A stretch of 64,000 bases of DNA, from contig CAVYPM010000025.1 of the NCBI GenBank assembly GCA_963770375.1, positions 173,750 through 237,749 of the forward strand, in the 5' to 3' direction. The position numbers and the translations under genes are program-made. Origin of the DNA: DASVBE01 sp963770375. Its GTDB lineage: Bacteria; Actinomycetota; Actinomycetes; Streptosporangiales; Streptosporangiaceae. This document shows positions 25,794 to 34,813 of this stretch, piece after piece. The stretch's first letter is position 1. Each line of letters begins with the position of its first letter. The notes below the pieces were generated by a model. That model saw only the letters and a list, made by a program, of their open reading frames with translations. It made no database searches and had not been told where the DNA came from.

Positions 25794-27740
25794 CCCGCTG
25801 TTACGCCTGGCCGCTGACGGTGCGGCGCGGGCGACGAACTGCAGCTGCACGTGTCGACCGGGCACCCGCGGTTCGGGGTGCGGCTGCTGCAGGTGCGGCG
25901 CGTCGGTCGAGGAGGTGCCCGGCCCGGCCGCCGTGTGGCGACGGGCACTCGACCTGCCGCATCGGGCGGCCGGACGAGGCGTGGGGCTGGCCCCGGTACA
26001 CTCGATCGCCGCTGCCCGCGGAGCTCGACCGACGGCGTCTACCTGGCGGTGCCGGTGCCCGGCCGGGCCGGACGGCACGCTGGCCTCCGAAGAGGCGCTG
26101 GCTCGGGTGGCGTCCCGGCCGCCGCGACGCGGTCGGATGCCTGCCTGTTCGTGCATGCGGCGCCGCCGCGGTGGCCGGCCGGCCAGATCCTGGTCAAGCT
26201 GCCGACCGCCACCTACGCCGCCTACAACCAGCTGGGCGGCGCGAGCACTGTACGCCGGGCGCGCACCTGGGTGCGGGACTGGGCCGCGCAGGGCTACGTG
26301 GCCAGCCTGCAGCGGCCGGGCAACGGCGGGGTCGGCGGCCGGGTGATGGAGGGCGACGCGCCGGACGCGTACGCGCGCTCCTCGCGGCGGCAGGTGTTCG
26401 CGCACTGGGACGCGCCGTTCGTGGCCTGGCTGGAAGGCCCAGGGCTACGAGCTCAGCCTACTGCACCGACTTTGACCTGCACGACGAGGCCGGGCTGCTG
26501 GACGGCGACGCGCTGCTGCTGTCCGCCGGGCACGACGAGTACTGGAGCGCGGCAGATGCGGCCGCGGCCGTGCTCTCGGTTCGTCGACCGCGGCGGCAGC
26601 GTCTGCTTCTTCGCCGGCGACGTGGCCTGCTTCGAGGTGCACGTTCGCCGCGTGCCGGGCGACCGGCTGTTCTGCGGCAAGATGGCCGGCGGGTCGCCCG
26701 AAGGCGACGGCTCAGCGCGCCGACTCGGCGCGCTGTGGCACGTGAACGGACCCGGAGGACTGGCTGACGATGTCCAGCGGCGCGTAGGGCGGCGGCTGGT
26801 GGGACGGCCGCCGGGCGATCGACGCCTACGAGCCGGTCGTGCCCGCGCCACTGGATCTTCGACGGGGTGACGTATCCCGGACGGCGGGATCAGCGGCGGC
26901 GCGGCCACCCCGGTGATCGGCTACGAGACCGACGGGGTGCGGCTGGAGCGCGCGGCGGACCCGCCCCGGCTGAGCGAGCACCGCAAGGGCGGCAGCGGCG
27001 GCCGGGTGCTGCTCGCGCTGGCCCGGCTGTCGGCAGGCTGGGTGGCCGGCCAGGACCAGGCCAACGCCGCGATGATGATCAGGACCGCGCGGTCGGGCGG
27101 CATGGTGTTCTCGGTCGGCACTACGGACTGGCCGCTGGCGCTCGGCGACCCGGCGGTCAGCCAGATCACCGCGAACGTGATCGGCCGGCTGGCCTGCCGG
27201 CCGCTGGTCATCCACGGGCCGGTCTGCGCCGAGGGCGAGTACATCGGCGAGGGCGAGATGGTCGGGGCCGGCCAGGAAGCCGGCTGGTACCTCGACGGCG
27301 GCCAGGCCGCCGCGCTCGGCCTCGGCCCGACCGCAGTGGCAGGTCACCGGCGGCGACCGTGGTCAGCGCAGGACGGCGGCCAGCTGGTCACCGGCGCCAC
27401 GGACGATGATCTGTACCTGACCGTCACCGCGACCGCCCGCACCGCGGACGGGCAGGAGTGCTTCGGCAGCCGGACCGTGCGGGTCGCCGGGTCCGAGGAG
27501 TACCTGCGGCGGCGCATCGTCCGCGCGCTGAACGCGCTGGCCTACCCGGACGAGCAGGGCGGCGCGCTGGTCGACCAGGGCGCCGCCGAGGCCGACCTGG
27601 CCGACCGGGTGATCCCGATCCGGCTCGGCTGGCTGCGCGAGCACGCCGCGAAACTGAGTGGCCTGATCGACGAACTGGAGGGCCGCTGGACGGCTGACGG
27701 CCGGATGGCCGACGGCGCGCTGCAGGCTGGCGACCGATGA
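25790..27740 (+). pseudogene. N,N-dimethylformamidase large-subunit-like protein, frameshifted in its first half
   Basis: The N-terminus MTRCYAWPLTVRRGDELQLH (after repair) and phrases such as PTATYAAYNQLGGAS, FDLHDEAGLLDGDALLLSAG, HDEYWSA and GGSVCFFAGDV match the C-terminal domain family of N,N-dimethylformamidase. The second part (from about 26890) is in one frame with GGMVFSVGTTDWPLALG. The known enzyme hydrolyses dimethylformamide with a mononuclear iron site; the many relatives may act on other amides. Its stop overlaps the next start (ATGA). At least six frame changes lie before 26890. Confidence 0.7.
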
Positions 27741-28713
27741 CCGCCGGGGACGGCGACAGGCGATTCCGGCTCGGCCTGGCCGGGGCGGGCCGGATGGGCC
27801 GCACGCACCTGGCCGCGCTGGCCGGTTCCCGCCAGGTCCGGGTCACCGGCCTGGCCGAGCCGGACCCCGCCGCGCGGGCCGCCGCCGCCCGGCCGGGCCT
27901 GCCCGGGTTCGCCACGGTGGCCGAGCTGGTCGCCGCGGGGAACCTGGACGGGGTCCTGGTCGCCGCGCCGACCAGCGCGCACAGCCCGATCGTGACCGAG
28001 ATCGCCGCGGCCGGCCTGCCGGTGCTGTGCGAGAAGCCCTGTGGCCTGGACACCGCCCAGGCGCAGGCCTGCGCGGCCGCCGCGGACCGGGCCGGCGTGC
28101 TGCTCCAGGTCGCCTACTGGCGCCGGTTCGTGCCCGAGCTGGCCGCGCTGCGGCAGCGGATCCGGGCCGGGGAGCTGGGCCGGGTCCTGGCCGTCAACTG
28201 CTACCAGTGGGACGAGGCCCCGCCCGGCGCGGGGTTCCGCGGCGCCAGCGGCGGCATCTTCGCCGACATGGGCGTGCACGAGTTCGACCAGGTCCGCTGG
28301 CTGACCGGGCAGGAGTTCGGCGCCCTGCGGGTCGCCGCCGCCCGCCCGAGACGACGGCGCCGCCGGCGAAGCCGGCCCGGCCGAGCACTGACCCGGACTG
28401 CGCGCAGGCCGTGGCCGGTCTTGACGGCGGCGGCACCGCGCTGATCAGCCTGGTCCGCTGGCATCCGGCGGGGGACACCTGCCGGGTCGAGGTGCTCGGC
28501 ACGGCGGGCACCGCCAGCGTGCTGTTCCTGCCGCCCGGCGCCGGGGACGGCCCGTTCCGCGCGGCGCTGCGCCGTCAGGCCGAGGACTTCGCCCGCGCGG
28601 TCACGACCGGCGCTCCCGGCCAGGGCGCGTCCGCCGCCGACGCGGTCATCGCGCTGGACCTGGCGGGCCAGGCCGCTGCCCAGCTGACCGCGCCCGCGTA
28701 CCGTGGCAGCTAG
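27737..28713 (+). CDS. Gfo/Idh/MocA family NAD(P)-dependent oxidoreductase, one frameshift
   Basis: The N-terminal Rossmann motif LGLAGAGRMGRTHLAALAGS and the family signature PVLCEKPCGLD are clear. The C-terminal sheet domain includes GGIFADMGVHEFDQVRWLTG. The frame changes once near 28345, in a run of arginine/proline codons, and continues as GTALISLVRWHPAGDTCRVE to the stop at 28711. Such enzymes oxidise sugars, inositols or related alcohols. The start overlaps the stop of the upstream gene, so it belongs to the transporter operon. Confidence 0.85.
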
Positions 28714-28759
28714 GCGGCTGGGCTAGCGAACCGACCGGCCGGGGTGCGGAGGCGATCAC

Positions 28760-30191
28760 ATGACCATGGCCACCGGCCGTGCTGACCAGTTCCAGGCTGA
28801 CCTGCTGCGCGAGGCGCTGCGCCGGGGCCTGCCCGGCGAGGCGATCGTCACCGACCCGGACGTGCTCGCGTCGCTGTCCAGCGACGAGGCGGAGTGGGCG
28901 CCGGCCGGCGCGGCCGCCGCCGGGGTCCGCGCCCGTTCCGAGGCCGACGTCCAGCACGTGGTCAGGGCGTGTGCCGAGCTGGGCGCCGCGGTCGTGCCGC
29001 GCGGCGCGGGCACCGGCCTGTCCGGCGGGGCCAACGCCACCGACGGCTGCGTGATCCTCGACCTGACCCGGATGAACCAGGTCACCGAGATCGACACCGA
29101 CAACCTGATCGCCGTGGTCCAGCCCGGCGTGGTCAACAACGACCTGAAGGCCGCGGTCGCCGAGCACGGCCTGTGGTATCCGCCCGACCCGGCCAGCGCG
29201 CCGTGGTCCACGATCGGCGGCAACGTGGCCACCAACGCGGGCGGGCTGTGCTGCCTGAAGTACGGCGTGACCCGCGACTACGTGCTCGGCCTCCGCGCCG
29301 TGGTGGGCGGCCCGGCCGGCTACGGCACCGCGGCCCGGTTCGGCGGCCGGACCACCAAGGGCGTCGCCGGGCTGGACATGGCCCGGCTGTTCACCGGCTC
29401 CGAGGGCACGCTCGGCGTGATCACCGAGATCACGCTGCGGCTGCGGCCCGCGCCCGGCGGCCACCCCGCGCACGGTCGTCGGCGCGTTCGGCGCACTGGT
29501 CGCGGCCGGGCAGGCGGTGTCGCTGATCACCCGCCGCGGCCTCGGCCCGTCCGTGCTGGAGCTGATGGACCGGACCACGCTGCAGGCGGTCGAGGACTAT
29601 AAGCACCTGGGCCTGGAGGCCGAGGCCGCCGCGCTGCTGCTGGCCAGGGTCGACACCCCGGGCAGCTCGGGTGACGAGGACGCCGCCGCGGTGGCCGCCG
29701 CGATGACCGACGCGGGCGCGCTGTGGACGGCGACGTCCACCGACGACGCCGAGGCCGAGGCCCTGTTCGAGGCCCGCCGGCTGGCCTACCCGGCGCTGGA
29801 GCGGCTCGGCCCGGTGCTCACCGAGGACGTCTGCGTGCCCCGGTCCAAGGTCCCCGAGATGCTGGCCCGGATCGAGGCCATCGGCGCCCGGCACGGGCTG
29901 CAGATGGCCACGGTCGCGCACGCCGGCGACGGCAACCTGCACCCGCTGTTCATCACCCCGGCCGGCGACGACGAGGCGCGGGTCGCCGCCCAGGCCGCGT
30001 TCGAGGAGATGCTCGACGACGCGATCGCCCTGGGCGGCACGGTGACCGGCGAGCACGGCGTCGGCCTGCTCAAGCGCGCCGGCCTGCGCCGCGAGCTCGA
30101 CCCCGGCTCGCTCGCGCTCCAGCACGCGATCCGCGAGGCGCTCGACCCCCGGCACGTGTTCAACCCCGGCAAGGCGCTGGCCGAGCTGTGA
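28760..30191 (+). CDS. FAD-linked oxidase (GlcD / D-lactate dehydrogenase type), one frameshift
   Basis: An N-terminal PCMH-type FAD domain shows VVPRGAGTGLSGGANATDG and PWSTIGGNVATNAGGLCCLK. The C-terminal FAD-oxidase cap shows ATVAHAGDGNLHPLF, the catalytic-His region GGTVTGEHGVGLLK and the end DPRHVFNPGKALAE. A one-base frame change sits near 29460 in the linker. Members oxidise 2-hydroxy acids such as glycolate or D-lactate. It lies 46 bp after the Gfo/Idh/MocA gene and overlaps the following methyltransferase. Confidence 0.88.
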
Positions 30192-31021
30192 CCAGCCGGT
30201 CGGCCAACGCGGAGCAGGCGTACCGCTGGAACGGCGAGGGCGGGCGGTACTGGATCGATCACCGGGAACGGCTGCTGGCCGGGCACCGGAACCTGCACCC
30301 GCACTTATTGCGCGGCGCCGCCCTCACCAGCACAGAACGCGTCCTCGACGTCGGCTGCGGCTGCGGCGGCACCACCCTGCTGGCCGCCCGCGCCGCGCGC
30401 CGGGTGGTGGGCCTGGACCTGTCAGGCCCGATGCTGGCCGTGGCCCGCGACCTGGCCGGTCAGGCCGACGCCGCCAACACCGCGTTCGTCCGTGGTGACG
30501 CCCAGGACAGCCCGCTCCGCCCGGCCTCCTGCGACGTGCTGATCAGCAGCTTCGGCGTGATGTTCTTCGCCGACCCGGCGGCCGCCTTCGCCAGCCTGGC
30601 CCGTGCCGTCCGCCCCGGCGGCCGGCTCGCGTTCCTGTGCTGGCAGTACGAGCTGGACAACGAGTACTTCGCGATCCCGCTCCGCGCCTTCGCCACGCTG
30701 ATGCCGCTGCCCGGCCCCACTCCCGCCGGGCGGATCTTCGCCGACCCGGCCCGGCTCTCCAGCCTGCTGTCCGGCGCGGGCTGGGCCGGCGTGCGGATCG
30801 AGGCGGTCGCCGAGCCGGCCTGGCTGGGCGCCGACACCGCGGACGTGATGCGCTTCATCAAGGTCATGCCCCGCCTCCGCGCGCTGGTCGACGGCCTGGC
30901 CGACGACGCCAAAGCGGAGCGGGCCTGGGCCGCCACAGCCGAGCAGTACGCGGCCCGCCAGCAGGCCGACGGGGTGTGGGTCGAGGCCGCCGCGTTCCTG
31001 GTCACCGCCCGCCGCGGATGA
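30188..31021 (+). CDS. Class I SAM-dependent methyltransferase
   Basis: 277 residues from GTG 30188, which overlaps the preceding stop (GTGA). SAM motif I is VLDVGCGCGGTTLLAA, motif II is VVGLDLSGPMLAVA, and the post-motif is SSFGVMFFADP. The C-terminal half contains MRFIKVMPRLRAL and EQYAARQQADGVWVEAAAFL, common in uncharacterised small-molecule methyltransferases. It is intact. The coupling suggests cotranscription with the FAD oxidase, though a functional link is not evident. Confidence 0.85.
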   Translation: MTSRSANAEQAYRWNGEGGRYWIDHRERLLAGHRNLHPHLLRGAALTSTERVLDVGCGCGGTTLLAARAARRVVGLDLSGPMLAVARDLAGQADAANTAFVRGDAQDSPLRPASCDVLISSFGVMFFADPAAAFASLARAVRPGGRLAFLCWQYELDNEYFAIPLRAFATLMPLPGPTPAGRIFADPARLSSLLSGAGWAGVRIEAVAEPAWLGADTADVMRFIKVMPRLRALVDGLADDAKAERAWAATAEQYAARQQADGVWVEAAAFLVTARRG

Positions 31022-31052
31022 CGTTCAGGATGGAGTTACGGGATTTGCGGCC

Positions 31053-31925
31053 TCAGCCCTGGCCCAGGGCGGACCGCACCGCGGGCACGACCTCCGCGGC
31101 GAATATCCGCGACTGACGTTCCCGGTCGCCGGACGGCCAGTAGATGAACGCGTTCATCCCGGACTCGGTGTACAGGCTCGTGAGCGTGTCCACCCAGCGC
31201 TCGACCGGGCCGTTGAAGTCGTCCTTGTTCTCCGAGGTGATCAGGCCCATCACGTTGTACAGGCGGGTGATCGCGGCCGGGTCGCGGCCGGTCTCCTCGG
31301 CGCCCTCGGTGAGGATCTCGTTCAGCTCCGCCAGCAGGTCCGGCGTGATCATCGGGGAGGACACCATCCAGCCGTCGGCCTTGGCGCCGGCCAGCCGGAC
31401 CGCTCTCGGCCCGCGGACGCCCAGCCAGATGCCGATGCCGTGGGCCGGCTTCGGAGCGGGCCGGACCGACGGGGCCTGGTAGTGCTGCCCGCGGAAGCCG
31501 AACGTTTCCCCGGCCCAGAAGGCCCGCAGGATGTCGATGGCCTCGCTGAGCGACTCCAGGGCGGTCCGCGGCGCCCGGTGCGGGCCGCCCATCCCGGCGA
31601 TCCCCTCCCAGAACGCGCCCGCGCCCAGGCCCAGCTCGAACCGGCCGCCGGACAGGACGTCCATGGTGGCCGCCTGCTTGGCCAGCATCACCGGCGGCCG
31701 CAACGGCAGGTTGGCCACGTTGGTGACGAAATGGACGCTGGCCGTTTTCGAGGCCAGCCAGGTCAGCAGCGTGAACGTGTCCAGGAACCCGTCGTTGTAC
31801 GGGTGATCCTGCATGCCCACCAGCTCCAGCCCGTGGCTGTCGGCAATGGCGGTGATCCGCTCGGCGATGGCGACCCCGCCGGTGTTGGGGTCAGCATTGA
31901 GCCCGAACCTGACGCGCTGGGTCAT
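31053..31925 (-). CDS. LLM class flavin/F420-dependent oxidoreductase
   Basis: 290 residues from ATG 31925, preceded by GAGGAGCGAG. LLM features include VRFGLNADPNTGG, GLELVGMQDHPYNDGFLDTF, MDVLSGGRFELGLGAGAFW and IGIWLGVRGPRAVRLAGAKA. It is clearly distinct from the LLM protein at 2144-3028. Probably an F420 or FMN oxidoreductase; substrate unknown. It is convergent with the methyltransferase gene. Confidence 0.87.
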   Translation of the reverse strand: MTQRVRFGLNADPNTGGVAIAERITAIADSHGLELVGMQDHPYNDGFLDTFTLLTWLASKTASVHFVTNVANLPLRPPVMLAKQAATMDVLSGGRFELGLGAGAFWEGIAGMGGPHRAPRTALESLSEAIDILRAFWAGETFGFRGQHYQAPSVRPAPKPAHGIGIWLGVRGPRAVRLAGAKADGWMVSSPMITPDLLAELNEILTEGAEETGRDPAAITRLYNVMGLITSENKDDFNGPVERWVDTLTSLYTESGMNAFIYWPSGDRERQSRIFAAEVVPAVRSALGQG

Positions 31926-31984
31926 GGCACTCGCTCCTCGGCTTCCGTAACCCTTCCTGGAAATCACTGATATCGGCGGGAACC

Positions 31985-32445
31985 CTAGCCGTCGGCGACC
32001 CGCGCCAGCACGCGCGCGAGCACTTCCTGCTCGGCGGGGCTGATCCGGCCGAGCAGGGCCTCGTTGATCACGCTGGCGTGCACGCCGGCGGCGGTGGCCA
32101 GGACGTCGCGGCCGGCCGGGGTGAGCGTGACGAGGACGCAGCGGGCGTCGGCCGGGCTGCCGGACCGGGTCAGGAAGCCGCGGCCGGCCAGGCGGGCGAC
32201 GGCCCGGCTCAGCGCCGGCTGGCTGAGCCTGATGGGGCCGGTGAGGTCGCCGATGCGCTGGCCGGCGCCGTGCCGGCGTCGAGGCGGAGCAGGATCTCGA
32301 AGTCGGTGATGGTCAGCCCGCATCGCGCTGCAGGGCGGCGGTGAGCTGGCTGGCCACCCGGGCGTGCGCCGCGGTCAGCGCCGCCCACGCGCGGGCGCAG
32401 GCGTGCTCGCTGACTGCCGGCGCCGGGCGGCGGTGGCGCGGTCAC
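31985..32445 (-). CDS. MarR family regulator, frameshifted
   Basis: The wHTH is seen in LTITDFEILLRLD (helices before the wing), then, in another frame, LSQPALSRAVARLAGRGFLT and DARCVLVTLTPAGRDVLATA, the MarR recognition helix and wing. The protein can be assembled with frame changes near 32325 and 32400. GTG 32445 overlaps the stop of the hemerythrin gene (GTGA), indicating coupled translation. The palindrome at 32985 upstream of the operon is a likely binding site. Confidence 0.78.
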
Positions 32446-32969
32446 CGGTACGGCCAGCTGGTCCAGGTCCGCAGCGTGCCGCCGATGGACTCTTCCTCGT
32501 ACGCCAGGTGCGCGAGCAGATCGGTGCTCAGCTGGCCGAGCGCGGCGACCAGGCGCTCGCGGGGGCCGGGCCGTCCTGCTCGCCGAGCTCGCGGGCGGCC
32601 GCCTCGACGTCGTCGAGCAGGGTGGAGACGTGCTCGTGATCGGCTTGCAGCTTGTCCACGACGGGGGTCAGCGCCGGGTTGGAGCGGCGCAGCTCGGGAA
32701 ACAGCAGCACGGACTCGGCGTGGTGATGGGCGTGCACGAAGCGGCAGTAGTGCAGGCAGTTGATGCGCAGCTGCCAGAGCGGGCTGGCCGCGGCCAGGGT
32801 CCGCAGCCGGGCCTGGATCGCGCTGGCCGGCTCGCCGTTGGCGGCGTCCGGCGGCCATCTCCCTGACGATCTCCAGGTCGCTGCGGATCATGCTGTGGAT
32901 CCACTGCAGCTCGGCGAACATCGCCTCACCCTGCGGCGTGACCGGCCCCAGCTCGGCCGCATCGCTCAA
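32442..32969 (-). CDS. Hemerythrin (HHE) domain protein, TTG start, internally frameshifted
   Basis: TTG 32969 follows GGAGG by five bases. The N-terminus reads FAELQWIHSMIRSDLEIVRE. After a frame change come VHAHHHAESVLLFPELRR and KLQADHEHVSTLLDDVEAA, and the original frame returns for LLAHLAYEEESIGGTL. The His/Glu pattern is that of a di-iron hemerythrin-like helical bundle. Two compensating breaks (near 32855 and 32570) leave the middle in another frame. Such proteins bind oxygen or sense redox state; pairing with MarR fits a stress-sensing unit. Confidence 0.8.
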   Translation of the reverse strand: MSDAAELGPVTPQGEAMFAELQWIHSMIRSDLEIVREMAAGRRQRRAGQRDPGPAADPGRGQPALAAAHQLPALLPLRARPSPRRVRAAVSRAAPLQPGADPRRGQAASRSRARLHPARRRRGGRPRARRAGRPGPRERLVAALGQLSTDLLAHLAYEEESIGGTLRTWTSWPYR

Positions 32970-32984
32970 GGGATCCTCCGGGCT

Positions 32985-33006
32985 GATAGATGCATGCGCA
33001 TATATC
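32985..33006. promoter_or_regulatory. 22-bp palindrome, MarR operator candidate
   Basis: GATAGATGC and GCATATATC are complementary at 8 of 9 positions around a 4-bp centre. The site sits in the AT-rich gap between the divergent hemerythrin-MarR operon (minus) and the RibD-like reductase gene (plus). Its size and symmetry suit a MarR dimer. It is 16 bp from the TTG start of the hemerythrin gene and would overlap that promoter. Confidence 0.6.
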
Positions 33007-33083
33007 TACTATAGCGCCGGTGAGTTGCGGCGACGGGCCGGGTCGGTAAGGACGACCGCGAGACCGGCTGGGAGGAAGCCCCG

Positions 33084-33650
33084 ATGCGCGACCTGATCGT
33101 CACCGAGAACATCTCCGTGGACGGCGTCATCGACCTGAGCCAGGGCTGGTTCGATCCGCAGACGCAGGGCGACAGCGAACCAGAGTGACCTGATGGCGGT
33201 GCTGACCGAGCAGGGGCGAGGCCGCGGACGCGTTCCTGACCGGGCGGGTGACGTTCGAGCAGCTGCGCGGCTACTGGCAGCACCTGACCGATGATCAGAC
33301 CGGGATCAGCGGACTACCTGAACCGGGTGCACAAGTACGTGGTCTCGGCCACGCTCGCCGAGCCGGGCTGGGAGCCGACGACGGTCCTGCGCGGCCCGCT
33401 GCGCGAGGAGATCACCGCGCTGAAGTCGGCGCCGGGCCGGGACATCGTGGTGACCGGCAGCATCACGCTGGTCCATGCGCTGATCGCGGCCGGTCTGGTG
33501 GACGAGTACCGGCTGTTCGTCTACCCCGTGGTGGCCGGCCAGGGCGCGCGGCTGTTCGGCGGCGACGGCGCGGGTGGGCTGGCCGGGCTGCGGCTGGCCG
33601 AGGCGCGGCCGTTCCGGTCCGGCGTGGTCCTGCTCCGCTACCGGTCCTAG
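33084..33650 (+). CDS. Dihydrofolate reductase family (RibD C-terminal-like) protein, frameshifted
   Basis: ATG 33084 follows GGAGGAAG. The protein begins MRDLIVTENISVDGVIDLSQ, and after a frame change shows AFLTGRVTFEQLRGYW (the NADPH-binding helix region). After a second change it reads KYVVSATLAEPGW, DIVVTGSITLVHALIAAGLV and DEYRLFVYPVVAGQGARLF. This is the DHFR-like RibD-C family common beside MarR genes in actinomycetes. The breaks are near 33190 and 33310. It is divergent from the hemerythrin-MarR operon and probably shares its operator. Confidence 0.82.
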
Positions 33651-33671
33651 CTCGCGGCCCTCCGCGAGCAG

Positions 33672-34421
33672 CTAGCACAGCTCCGGGCGCAGCAGGCGGG
33701 CGTGCAGCTCTCGCGTTTGCGGGCTGGGCGCGACGCCGAGCTCGTCGCCGAGCAGGCGGACCAGCTGGTCGTAGACCATCAGCGCCTCGGCGGTGTTGCC
33801 GCCCGCGGCCAGGGCCTGCATCAGCACGCGGTAGCCGCTCTCCCGGAACGGGGCGCGTTCGACCAGTTCGCGGGCGCTGCGCTCGGCCGTGGCGAGCTCG
33901 GTGCCGGCCAGGTTCAGCGCGGAGAGGGCGTACGTCTCGAGGGCGCGGACCTGGAGGCTGTCCAGTTCGCGGCGGACCGCGCCGATCCAGGGAAGGTCGT
34001 CGCCGGGCAGGAAGCCGCGGCGGGCGGCGAACAGCGTGATCTGCGCGGCGCCCCAGGCCCGGCCCCAGTCCTGCTGGGCGACCGCGGACTCGGAGCGGTG
34101 GATGGCCTCCCTGGCCGCCTCGATGTCGACCCAGGCGCCCGGTGGCAGGACGAGGCGCAGGCCGGCCAGGCCGACCGGGGCGAGCGCCGTGCGCAGCCGG
34201 GACAGCAGTGCGCTGACCGCGGGCTCGGGCGAGGCGGGCGGGTGGTCGCCCCACAGGGCGTCGTGCAGGTCAGCGCGGCTGATCGCGTCCATCCGGCGCA
34301 GCACGAGAAAGGCGAACATCCGGCGGCCCTGCGGCCCGGGCAGCCGGGTTTCCCGCCGGGTGCCGTCAATTTCGGCGCACACGCGGCCGCAGAGCTGGAT
34401 CCTGACGCGGGGGTCCGCCAA
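33672..34421 (-). CDS. SARP/AfsR-type regulator (wHTH plus BTAD)
   Basis: About 249 residues from a TTG at 34421, four bases after GGAG; the start is uncertain. The N-terminus RIQLCGRVCAEIDGTRRETR and MFAFLVLRRMDAISRADLHD is an OmpR-like winged helix. It is followed by the bacterial transcriptional activation domain, with SALLSRLRTALAPVGLAGLR and the end MVYDQLVRLLGDELGVAPSP. These small SARPs activate nearby operons. No biosynthetic cluster is adjacent. The target may be the DUF1059-nitrilase genes on the other strand. Confidence 0.85.
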   Translation of the reverse strand: MADPRVRIQLCGRVCAEIDGTRRETRLPGPQGRRMFAFLVLRRMDAISRADLHDALWGDHPPASPEPAVSALLSRLRTALAPVGLAGLRLVLPPGAWVDIEAAREAIHRSESAVAQQDWGRAWGAAQITLFAARRGFLPGDDLPWIGAVRRELDSLQVRALETYALSALNLAGTELATAERSARELVERAPFRESGYRVLMQALAAGGNTAEALMVYDQLVRLLGDELGVAPSPQTRELHARLLRPELC

Positions 34422-34485
34422 AGTTTCTCCAAGCTCACGCCAGCAGGGTAATGACTTACTGATTGTGCAGCCGGAGGGGGCCGCG

Positions 34486-34644
34486 ATGGCCAAGGCGATC
34501 AACTGCGAATGCGGGTTCGTGGCCAGAGGTGCTACCGACGACGAAGTGGTCGAGGTGATCCGCGGGCATATGGCCACGGATCATCCCGCTCTGCTCGCCT
34601 CGGTCGACCGCGCGGATCTCTACGGCTGGATCGAGGAGATCTAG
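34486..34644 (+). CDS. DUF1059 family small protein
   Basis: 52 residues after GGAGGGGG. The sequence AINCECGFVARGATDDEVVE, then IRGHMATDHP, is the DUF1059 signature (Cys-x-Cys followed by a His-containing helix). The role is unknown; the Cys/His content suggests metal binding. It is followed 10 bp later by a small repeat-bearing frame and then the nitrilase gene. Confidence 0.85.
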   Translation: MAKAINCECGFVARGATDDEVVEVIRGHMATDHPALLASVDRADLYGWIEEI

Positions 34645-34654
34645 CCAGAGGGAG

Positions 34655-34813
34655 ATGGTCCCGGTGACCACAGCGCAGTCAGGACAAGCACGGGCAGGAC
34701 AAGCACGGGCAGGACAAGCACGGGCAGGACAAGCACGGGCCCTGCGCCAGTTCGACGGCGCGGACGGCTGGACCGGTCCGTGCCGCCTGCTCGTCGGGGC
34801 GGGCACCCGGTGA
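34655..34813 (+). CDS. Small ORF with four GQARA repeats, overlapping the nitrilase start
   Basis: ATG 34655 opens a 52-codon frame: MVPVTTAQSGQARA, three further GQARA units, then LRQFDGADGWTGPCRLLVGA. Its TGA overlaps the GTG of the nitrilase gene (GTGA), the arrangement of a coupled operon member. An AGAGGG lies close upstream. I do not recognise a family. It could be a real leader peptide/small protein, or a repeat-expanded remnant of an N-terminal domain. Confidence 0.4.
   Translation: MVPVTTAQSGQARAGQARAGQARAGQARALRQFDGADGWTGPCRLLVGAGTR
34681..34740 (+). repeat. Four perfect tandem copies of a 15-bp unit
   Basis: AGGACAAGCACGGGC is repeated exactly four times. The period is a multiple of three, so the small frame stays open through copy-number change. 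Perfect identity indicates a recent expansion or an assembly effect. Confidence 0.95.

Noticed and set aside
32078..32344. Plus-strand frame opposite the MarR gene
   Set aside because: Gly/Ala/Arg-rich shadow without motif; the MarR helices on the minus strand explain the coding bias.
34681..34740. Possible CRISPR array from the 15-bp repeats
   Set aside because: Units are contiguous without spacers and too short; no cas genes.
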